Part shown: positions 1 through 4,990 of the stretch, piece by piece
Layout: each line of letters opens with the position of its first letter
Numbering within the stretch: the stretch's first letter is position 1
Source of the DNA: QYQL01 sp041674265
GTDB taxonomy: Bacteria; Verrucomicrobiota; Verrucomicrobiia; Chthoniobacterales; Terrimicrobiaceae
Reading direction: 5' to 3'
Assembly (NCBI GenBank): GCA_041674265.1
Contig: JBAYWC010000129.1
Coordinates: 1-7,275, forward strand
DNA: 7,275 nt
Translations under genes and position numbers: made by a program
The notes under the pieces: model-generated
Database searches by the model: none
What the model saw: the letters and a program-made list of their open reading frames with translations, nothing else
What the model was told of the DNA's origin: nothing

Positions 1-230
1 CAAAGAACCCGGCGGCCGGATGTGGAAAGGGGAGCAACTTTGCATTTTTCGCCGGATCGTGATATGCGGGAAGGCTCCTGCCGCGGGGAGCAGGCCGGTA
101 TTCCAGTGGTGGCGCGGCGTTGTCTGTGAAAACGGGCGAAGCTGTGACCCCGTTCAGGAGATTGCCCTATTCATTTTAGGCAGTTGCCCTCGCGTCAGGC
201 AACCAACCAACTCAAACAAAAAAACGCCAT
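1..230. other. Left-edge non-coding stretch, nothing recognised
   Basis: No reading frame here looks like a protein I know. The longest rightward frame (from ATG 20) gives a Cys/Trp/Arg-scattered peptide with no domain and runs into the hairpin at 231. There is a small inverted repeat (gttgcc / ggcaac, about 183-203) with no T-tract behind it, and a repeated ttgccct about 23 bases apart. It could be the 3' untranslated end of a gene lying left of the window, since the hairpin at 231-284 would terminate a rightward transcript, but that is inference. Confidence 0.4.
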
Positions 231-284
231 GAGCAAAAACGCAAAAACAAGGTGCAGGCTGCACCTTGTTTTTGCGTTTTTTGC
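231..284. terminator. Long bidirectional intrinsic terminator hairpin
   Basis: The arms at 233-257 and 259-284 are perfect complements over 25 bases except for one extra T in the right arm. The GC-rich core is aaggtgcag / ctgcacctt. Outside the core each arm is A- or T-rich, so each strand reads GC stem then GTTTTTGCGTTTTT, the form of a Rho-independent terminator in both directions. Leftward it would end the ACT-domain gene, whose stop codon is about 95 bases away. Rightward it would end whatever enters from outside the window. The apex is only one to three bases, so the real loop must open slightly. The structure is seen directly; termination is inferred. Confidence 0.8.
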
Positions 285-377
285 TGAGCAGTTACCCGAG
301 ATGGACCAATGTTTGTTCGAGTCTGGATGCCATTTTGAATGCTTCCGGATGGTTCCAAGAGAGTCCGGTGCATAGGG

Positions 378-794
378 TTACAACCCCAGCGAAGGATTGG
401 AAAGCACCTTCAGGGCTTTTTTCACATCGCTGACGCGCAGGATCAGCAGCCCTTTCTTGGCTGTGGGCATCGAAGCGAGGTAGGCATATTCGATGTTGAT
501 CTTCGTGGCCGAAAGGGCTTTTGCGATTTTTGAAAGCCCGCCCGGGCGGTTGTCGTTCTCGATCATGATCACATCGTTCTCGACAACCAGCGTCCCGTGC
601 GACTCGAGGAGCGCGATAGCGCGGCGGGTGTCGCTGACCACCATGCGGACCACCGCGTGATCCACGGTGTCCGAAACGGTCAATCCATAGATATTGATCT
701 TGTCTTCGGCGAGGGCGTCGCAAACCGCGGAGAGGGTCCCCGGTTTGTTGGCGATGAAAATGGCGAGTTGTTCAACGATACGGATGGATTTCAT
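378..794 (-). CDS. Tandem ACT-domain protein (small-molecule sensor)
   Basis: The product is 138 residues made of two ACT domains and nothing else. The first (about residues 5-68) opens QLAIFIANKPGTLSAVCDAL, the usual ACT strand-helix with the N-K-P-G turn that contacts an amino-acid ligand. The second (about 74-135) contains NDNRPGGLSKIAKAL, the same turn written N-R-P-G. ACT domains bind amino acids or similar metabolites and usually regulate an enzyme; stand-alone tandem ACT proteins exist but their partner is rarely known. No catalytic domain is present, so ligand and target cannot be named. The ATG at 794 was chosen because it starts the first beta strand directly; the frame stays open upstream to 1931 but that sequence is antisense to the methyltransferase and unlike any protein. 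Upstream there is only a weak GAAAG as a possible ribosome site. It is transcribed leftward, divergent from the methyltransferase, and is followed by a strong hairpin. Confidence 0.9.
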   Translation of the reverse strand: MKSIRIVEQLAIFIANKPGTLSAVCDALAEDKINIYGLTVSDTVDHAVVRMVVSDTRRAIALLESHGTLVVENDVIMIENDNRPGGLSKIAKALSATKINIEYAYLASMPTAKKGLLILRVSDVKKALKVLSNPSLGL

Positions 795-875
795 GCGCGC
801 GACTTTCGCACAGCGAGAAGCGCGAGTCGAAGGAATTTGCGGGGGCGCGCCCTCGGACGCATTTCCCCGCAATCC
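795..875. promoter_or_regulatory. Divergent spacer between ACT gene and methyltransferase
   Basis: These 81 bases separate two divergent genes, so both promoters must lie here or inside the neighbouring coding regions. I find no convincing -35/-10 pair on either strand. The spacer contains a perfect GC palindrome gggcgcgccc near 843-852 and an imperfect inverted repeat (cgactttcgc with gcgcgagtcg, 8 of 10 paired) near 800-826. Either could be an operator or just GC-rich coincidence. Confidence 0.3.
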
Positions 876-1973
876 ATGATTGAGCGCGCGCGTTCCTCCG
901 CTAGCTTGGTGGACTTGGAAATATCGATATTCATTGAGAGCGTCGCATTCGGCGGGGCGGGTGTCGGCAGGTTGCCGGACGGACGGGTCTGTTTTGTGCC
1001 CTTCACCCTGCCGGGGGAACGGGCGTCGGTCCGGATCGTCCGGGAGAAAAAATCGTTCCTCGAAGCCGAATTGGTCCGGCTCCTGGAGGCCTCCGTGGAA
1101 AGGATCCCGCCCCGCTGCCCGATCTTTGGAAAATGCGGTGGATGCGCCTACCAGCACATCGCCTACCCCCGACAGCTCGACATCAAGCGCGGGCAGGTCC
1201 GGGATCTTCTGCGGAGAATCGGCGGGATCGAAGACATCGACTTGCGACCCGTGCTCGCTTCCCCATCGGAGTGGGAATATCGCAACAGGATTTCCGTGCA
1301 TGTCCGGGATGGCGCGGTGGGATTTCATGGACGGAAGTCCCACCGCATCGTACCGGCCCCGGGATGCCCGATCTCCACGGCTTCCGTCAACGAACAACTT
1401 GCCGGGCTCGCCAGGAACCCGCCCCGGGAAGACCGGCGGATCACCTTGCGGGAAAGCCAGGAGTATCATGGGTTCAGCCAGGTGAATCCGGGGGCCGCGG
1501 AGGTTCTTGCGGCGGCCGTGTCCGACATGCTCGAATCCCCGCGGGAACTCCTGGTCGACGCCTATTGCGGGGCCGGATTTTTTTCGAAAAAACTGGCGGC
1601 GCGCTTCAAAAGAACCATCGGCATCGAGTGGAGCGCGGGCGCTGTGCGGGCGGCGAAGGCGACAGCGGCGGAAAACGAATCCTATCTCGCGGGCGCGGTG
1701 GAAACCCATCTCGCCCGGGCTTTGGAGACCTCGTCCTCCGCGGAGACCGCCCTGCTCCTCGATCCTCCTGCCGAGGGGCTTTCCCCGGAGGTCACCGACA
1801 TCCTCGGAAAACACCGCCCGGCAACGCTCGTGTATGTCTCCTGCGATCCCGCGACCCTCTCCCGCGATCTGAAGAAGCTGGGCGCCTGGTATTCCGTCGA
1901 TTATATCCAGCCGGTTGACTTGTTTCCACAAACCGCCGAAATCGAATCGGCCGCAAAATTGAATTGCTTATGA
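876..1973 (+). CDS. 23S rRNA m5U methyltransferase, TrmA/RlmC/RlmD family (RlmD/RlmCD-type)
   Basis: This enzyme is predicted to transfer a methyl group from S-adenosylmethionine to C5 of a uridine in 23S rRNA. From ATG 876 it is 365 residues. An N-terminal TRAM-like beta-barrel (about 15-75, with FGGAGVGRLPDGRVCFV) should bind RNA. Four cysteines fit the family's 4Fe-4S cluster: C81, C87 and C90 in CPIFGKCGGC, and C164 in APGCP. The catalytic part has FSQVN (200-204), the SAM loop DAYCGAGFFS (228-237), DPPAEGL (296-302), the nucleophile motif VSCDPATLSRD with C323, and a C-terminal FPQTAEIES whose E357 is the likely base. It is compact for a member with TRAM plus cluster, which usually exceeds 400 residues, and the usual Arg of DPPRxGL is Ala. 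Which uridine it modifies cannot be read from sequence. TTG 906, GTG 909 and TTG 915 are in-frame alternative starts; no Shine-Dalgarno is visible. Its stop overlaps the next gene's start. Confidence 0.9.
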   Translation: MIERARSSASLVDLEISIFIESVAFGGAGVGRLPDGRVCFVPFTLPGERASVRIVREKKSFLEAELVRLLEASVERIPPRCPIFGKCGGCAYQHIAYPRQLDIKRGQVRDLLRRIGGIEDIDLRPVLASPSEWEYRNRISVHVRDGAVGFHGRKSHRIVPAPGCPISTASVNEQLAGLARNPPREDRRITLRESQEYHGFSQVNPGAAEVLAAAVSDMLESPRELLVDAYCGAGFFSKKLAARFKRTIGIEWSAGAVRAAKATAAENESYLAGAVETHLARALETSSSAETALLLDPPAEGLSPEVTDILGKHRPATLVYVSCDPATLSRDLKKLGAWYSVDYIQPVDLFPQTAEIESAAKLNCL

Positions 1974-3142
1974 TGCGACGACGCTTCGGGCGAACCGGCC
2001 TCGAGATGCCGGTCTTCACATGCGGGGGAATGCGCTACCAGCATTCCTGGAAAGACGAGGAGGTCGTTCCCGACGACAACCAGAAAAACCTCGAGGAGAC
2101 GGTCCTGAAGGCGATCGATTGCGGGATCAACCACATCGAGACCGCGCGGGGCTACGGCAGCTCGGAATACCAGCTCGGAAAAATCCTTCCCCGGCTCCCG
2201 CGCGGGGAGATCATCGTGCAGACCAAGGTCTCTCCGGATGGAGAGGGGGCGAAGTTCCGCGCCACATTCGAGCGGTCGATGTCGCTGTTGCGCCTCGACC
2301 ATGTGGATCTTCTCGCCCTGCACGGAATCAACAACGCGGAAATTCTCGAAAACGCCCTCGCGCCGGGGGGACCGCTCGCCGTCGCCCGCGAAATCCAAAG
2401 GGAAGGCCGCGCGCGGTTCATCGGGTTCTCCACCCACGGCGACTGCGACGTGATCTGCAGAGCCATCGGGACCGGGGAATTCGACTATGTGAACCTGCAC
2501 TGGTATTGGGTGAACCGCTCGAACTCCCGCGCGCTCGATGCCGCGCGGCGGCAGGATATGGGCCTCTTCATCATCAGCCCGAACGACAAGGGCGGAAAAC
2601 TCTACGCGCCCCCCGCCAAGCTCCGCCGGCTCTGCGAACCGCTCAGCCCCATCGCGTTCAACAACCTGTTCTGCCTTCTGCGCCCGGACATCCATACCTT
2701 GTCGGTCGGCGCGGCAAGACCCTCGGACTTCGAGGAGCACCTCCGGTCCCTCACGTTCCTTCCGGAGGCGGAAAAGCTTGTCGCCGAAATCGAAATGCGC
2801 CTGGTCTCGGAAATGGAGAATGTCCTGGGAACGGACTGGTGCCGGAACTGGGAGAAGGGAATCCCCAAGTGGGAGGACTGTCCTGGAGAAATCAACATCT
2901 GGGAGATCCTCCGGCTCTGGAACCATGCCAAATCGCTCGACATGGTGGACTTTGGAAAAATGCGCTACAACCTGCTCGGGCAGGCGGGGCATTGGTTCCC
3001 GGGAAAAAATGCCGCCGAAATCCCTGATCTTTCGGCGGCTTTGGCGGCCAGTCCGTTCCGCGAACAGATCCCCGGAATCTTGCGCGAGGCACACGAACTC
3101 CTCCACGACAAACCGGTCGGGCGCCTCAGCCAATCCGATTGA
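1970..3142 (+). CDS. Aldo/keto reductase family protein with degenerate C-terminal Fe-S region
   Basis: This is a predicted NAD(P)H-dependent oxidoreductase of the aldo/keto reductase (AKR) fold, 390 residues from ATG 1970. The N-terminus FGRTGLEMPVFTCGGMRYQ is typical. The tetrad positions are E57 and Y62 (HIETARGYGSSE), K86 (IIVQTKVSP) and H118 (LLALHGIN); the first is Glu where classical AKRs have Asp, a change I recall as common in this subfamily. Residues 150-154 (FIGFS) and 201-205 match later barrel strands. Related proteins end in a ferredoxin-like 4Fe-4S segment; here the equivalent region (about 288-336) keeps CPGEINIWEILRLWN and MRYNLL but only C291 and C304 remain, so a cluster is unlikely. 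The substrate is unknown. The ATG at 1970 overlaps the methyltransferase stop as ATGA; ATG 1973 and TTG 1964 are alternatives, and no Shine-Dalgarno is seen, which supports translational coupling. Confidence 0.88.
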   Translation: MMRRRFGRTGLEMPVFTCGGMRYQHSWKDEEVVPDDNQKNLEETVLKAIDCGINHIETARGYGSSEYQLGKILPRLPRGEIIVQTKVSPDGEGAKFRATFERSMSLLRLDHVDLLALHGINNAEILENALAPGGPLAVAREIQREGRARFIGFSTHGDCDVICRAIGTGEFDYVNLHWYWVNRSNSRALDAARRQDMGLFIISPNDKGGKLYAPPAKLRRLCEPLSPIAFNNLFCLLRPDIHTLSVGAARPSDFEEHLRSLTFLPEAEKLVAEIEMRLVSEMENVLGTDWCRNWEKGIPKWEDCPGEINIWEILRLWNHAKSLDMVDFGKMRYNLLGQAGHWFPGKNAAEIPDLSAALAASPFREQIPGILREAHELLHDKPVGRLSQSD

Positions 3143-3196
3143 GGGGCCGTAAAAGAAGAGCAATACCCGGTTGCGAATCGCGACAGACTGTCTTCT

Positions 3197-3528
3197 TCAT
3201 ACCATCGCCCTGGAACCGGCGCGATGGACGCCCAGGCGGGTCTCCCGGCCCTTGACGGAAATCCTTCCGCAAGACGATAGGCATTGGTGGCTTGCGGGGT
3301 GAAAAATCCGATGCACACAAGGTCCGCATCGATGCCGAACCGGGCGTCCGCCACATTCTGATCGAGCAACGAAATGGTATGCCCCGGAGGGATCGCCCCG
3401 GCCGCAGTGGCCAACTCCAGCCCCGCCATGCGGAAATTTCCGACATCGTATCCGCTCACGACATCCCGCAGGTCCGGGTGATCTTCGAGAAGCTTCTGCC
3501 ATCGCGGAAACACGAAATGAAAATGCAT
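3197..3528 (-). pseudogene. Remnant of a B12-binding radical SAM protein (N-terminus only)
   Basis: From ATG 3528 leftward, about 90 residues read like the cobalamin-binding N-terminal domain of B12-dependent radical SAM proteins: FHFVFPRWQKLLEDHPDLRD, then SGYDVGNFRMAGLELATAAG, then DADLVCIGFFTPQATNAYRL. After residue 90 (near 3259) the frame turns to nonsense, while another frame picks up a piece resembling the next strand (GRETRLGVH) before a stop at 3197. That fits a frameshift plus deletion. The CxxxCxxC cluster motif and the rest of the enzyme are absent, and the open frame only continues by running antisense through the aldo/keto reductase to 2965. The intact part is well conserved, so the decay looks recent, or a short orphan B12-binding protein is still made. 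The family call is from memory of the motif. The left boundary is approximate. No promoter or Shine-Dalgarno is evident. Confidence 0.65.
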
Positions 3529-3843
3529 TCAGCGATTTATACTCCGAAACCACCGATGGCGAGCCTGGGCGCAACAATAAAACCATGAGGCGGGCCAAAC
3601 TTCCGGACGCAAAAGCGAAAAACGGCTGTGACGGGAGGGCATGCCCGGCTGGGAACACTGGCGTGGCTCGGCCTCCGCTAAACCCGAAAACGTCTTTTTA
3701 GACAGGATTCACAAGATTTGCAGGATTCACAGGAAGGAACTTGCAGCGCAGAGAGATCATTTCAGGCAAACGGAACCCTCCGTAACTCTTTCCTGATAAT
3801 CCTGTCATCCTGGCAAAAATTCTTTGTTCGCCGGATCAGGGCT
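3529..3843. other. Non-coding spacer with palindromes and AGGATT repeats
   Basis: No protein gene is supported here. The stretch next to the radical SAM remnant (3529-3600) should have held its promoter, but I see only an isolated tataaa-like sequence on the minus strand near 3536-3542 without a fitting -35. A perfect palindrome gggcatgccc lies at 3637-3646 inside a GC-rich patch that looks like spacer-repeat sequence. The AGGATT repeat follows at 3701-3812 and is listed separately. Confidence 0.5.
3701..3812. repeat. AGGATT-type short repeats in opposite orientation
   Basis: Two direct units start at 3703 and 3721 (caggattcaca in each, period 18). About 60 bases on, 3790-3812 carries the same theme on the other strand: its reverse complement has AGGAT three times at nine-base steps. 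The outer parts can therefore pair imperfectly around a loop of about 50 bases. Between them gcagcgcagagag (3743-3755) resembles a second common spacer repeat, related to the one at 7096-7120. Similar strings occur in spacers of many environmental bacterial genomes; their function is not known to me. No nearby cas genes and no regular spacers argue against CRISPR. Confidence 0.6.
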
Positions 3844-3884
3844 AAAAATTGCAGGCCGCCGTGACGATTGCCGCGACGGCCTGC
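3844..3884 (-). terminator. Intrinsic terminator of the DUF4412-like gene
   Basis: On the minus strand an 11-base stem (GCAGGCCGTCG with CGGCGGCCTGC, one G-U wobble; plus-strand arms 3851-3861 and 3874-3884) encloses a 12-base loop and is followed by AATTTTTAG. This is a standard Rho-independent terminator and lies about 66 bases beyond the stop codon at 3951. Read on the plus strand the same position becomes a C-A mismatch with no T-tract right after it, so it is directional. It should also protect the radical SAM remnant from read-through. Confidence 0.82.
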
Positions 3885-3950
3885 TGTTCCCCCCAGAACA
3901 TAAGAATTTAAAGCAGTTGCCGTGCCAAATTTTGGTTTCTTGGAAAAAAC

Positions 3951-4628
3951 TTACCGGCCGGCGGGCAAGGGAATCTGCGGGATCTCCACTTTCCGATAGC
4001 CGTCAGGAATTTTGAATTCGGCATCGGCGATGTCCTTGCGGGAAAGGGCCTGCACCCGGATGGTTGTTTTTTTGCCATCCGGCGCCGTGATTTCCGTGAG
4101 CACGGGAAACCCCTGCAGCGCCGTGGTGCCGGAGACCGGCCCCTGATATTGGGCGAGCTGAGGCGCGAACGCGGTGAGTTGTTCCGAGAGTTCCTTGTAT
4201 TCCGGGACATCCTTCGTCGTCCAGACGACCGCTTTTTGGCCGGAAACCGTTCCCGCAAATTCCTCGCATGGCATTCCAATCATGGTCTCTTTCCGGCCTG
4301 TGGCCTGGAGCGAGAGGGAGTCGGGAGATCCGGTTTTTCCGGCAAGTTGCGCCGCCATTTTTTGAACAGCCGATGACACAGGGACCGCCAATTTCTGCTC
4401 ATGCATCAGGGAGACCATCTCGCCGTTCTTGCTGTCGAGGATCATCGAGGCCGTGCCACCGACATCCAGCCGAAGTTTGTCTCCTTTCCACTTTGTTGTG
4501 GTGACGATGGCGGACTTCGGGCCGTCCGGCGATGAGATTTCCTGGAGAATCGTCAGGTCTGCGCGGGCAAATCCGGCAGCCAACAGGAGGAGTGCGGGGA
4601 CAAAACGAGGCATCAGTGGGGAGTTCAT
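3951..4628 (-). CDS. Exported DUF4412-like protein of unknown function
   Basis: The product is 225 residues. Residues 1-23 form a clear signal peptide (hydrophobic core PALLLLAAGF, signal peptidase I site ARA before D24), so the mature protein is periplasmic or outer-surface. The mature part has alternating beta-strand patterning: DLTILQE, then KGDKLRLDV, MILDSKNGEMVSLMHEQK (about 62-79), IGMPCEEFAG (117-126), VVWTTKDVPEYKEL (134-147) and a C-terminal FKIPDGYRKVEIP (205-217). This layout matches DUF4412 proteins as I remember them: secreted beta-rich proteins that recall lipoprotein-carrier folds and have no assigned role. It has a single cysteine, C121, and no lipobox. I chose ATG 4628 because it places a short n-region before the core; ATG 4640 (four residues longer) and ATG 4613 (five shorter) are also possible. 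It is transcribed leftward, divergent from rho, and ends at the terminator at 3844-3884. Confidence 0.8.
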   Translation of the reverse strand: MNSPLMPRFVPALLLLAAGFARADLTILQEISSPDGPKSAIVTTTKWKGDKLRLDVGGTASMILDSKNGEMVSLMHEQKLAVPVSSAVQKMAAQLAGKTGSPDSLSLQATGRKETMIGMPCEEFAGTVSGQKAVVWTTKDVPEYKELSEQLTAFAPQLAQYQGPVSGTTALQGFPVLTEITAPDGKKTTIRVQALSRKDIADAEFKIPDGYRKVEIPQIPLPAGR

Positions 4629-4641
4629 GTTCCGAAACATG
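4626..4641. repeat. Inverted repeat overlapping the DUF4412-like start codon
   Basis: The sequence catgtt-ccga-aacatg is an inverted repeat with six-base arms and a four-base centre. On the minus strand the left arm covers the upstream ATG (4640) and the right arm contains the chosen ATG (4628), so in mRNA a small hairpin would cover both starts. It could be an operator half-site pair or a translational block, or chance. Confidence 0.35.
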
Positions 4642-4735
4642 CACCCAACCCCGCGTGACGTCATCCGGTTTTTCTTGAAGACCATGAAAAAGAATGGATC
4701 CCCCACCCCGCAAAAAGATCCGTTGAGAAAAGTGT

Positions 4736-4764
4736 TTGACAAGAATGACCCCCGGTGCTTTAGT
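4736..4764 (+). promoter_or_regulatory. Candidate sigma70-type promoter for rho
   Basis: A perfect -35 box TTGACA (4736-4741) is followed by exactly 17 bases and TTTAGT (4759-4764), which matches the TATAAT consensus at four of six positions. Transcription would start near 4771 and give a leader of about 220 bases before the rho ATG at 4991. The spacing and exact -35 box make this the best promoter in the window; use in the cell is inferred. Confidence 0.6.
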
Positions 4765-4857
4765 GGGTGCGTCGTTCGATTCAGGGGCGGGAATTTCCCC
4801 GGACCCCGATTTTCGAAACCTGCAAACGTCGCAAGACATTGTATTAATTTTTTGTCC

Positions 4858-4886
4858 GCCCGTGGGGAAACTTCCCGGGGACGGGC
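4858..4886 (+). promoter_or_regulatory. Nested hairpin in the rho leader
   Basis: The outer stem gcccgt / acgggc (4858-4863 with 4881-4886) is perfect over six bases and encloses a second stem gggaa / ttccc (4865-4869 with 4872-4876), of which four pairs with a four-base loop are realistic. It lies about 105 bases before the rho start, right after an A/T run, and no T-tract follows, so it is not a simple terminator. It could be part of an autoregulatory leader. Confidence 0.4.
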
Positions 4887-4990
4887 TCGCTCAATCTGAA
4901 GAGACCATTTCATGGCCGGCCACAATAACTGGTTCTCGCCAAATTTGAAATCCCCCGGGGAGATTCTCGCATTCCTCAACTGAAATTACC

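Larger units (their letters stand above)
4629..4990. other. Divergent spacer holding the rho leader
   Basis: This 362-base gap has no supported gene; a leftward frame stays open through it in continuation of the DUF4412-like gene, but the residues look random. The rightward rho promoter (4736-4764) and a nested hairpin (4858-4886) are listed separately. An eight-base palindrome tgacgtca sits near 4656-4663. For the leftward gene I find no convincing -35/-10 pair, only T-rich runs near 4672 and 4690 on the minus strand. A run attaattttttg (4844-4854) is the most AT-rich point in the rho leader. Confidence 0.5.

Noticed and set aside
184..375. 63-residue rightward open frame over the hairpin
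   Set aside because: It reads straight through both arms of the terminator and resembles no protein.
378..1931. 517-residue leftward open frame that includes the ACT gene
   Set aside because: Only the last 138 residues are protein-like. The upstream part is antisense to the rRNA methyltransferase and Gly/Arg/Pro-rich as expected from GC-rich shadow frames.
1901..3163. 420-residue leftward open frame antisense to the aldo/keto reductase
   Set aside because: It has no recognisable motif, while the opposite strand carries a clear AKR; the openness comes from GC codon bias.
2965..3250. C-terminal half of a 187-residue protein continuing the B12-binding remnant
   Set aside because: After residue 90 the sequence loses family similarity and then runs antisense through the reductase C-terminus.
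3701..3812. CRISPR array
   Set aside because: There are only two imperfect direct units with no unique spacers of constant length and no cas genes; orientation also flips.
4626..4641. LexA/SOS box
   Set aside because: The palindrome has TGTT and AACA arms, but the total length is about two bases shorter than the TGTTC-N4-GAACA motif I recall for Verrucomicrobia, and the inner C/G pair is missing.
4629..4979. N-terminal extension of the DUF4412-like protein
   Set aside because: The signal peptide at 4628 would become internal, and the added residues look random and overlap the rho promoter and leader.
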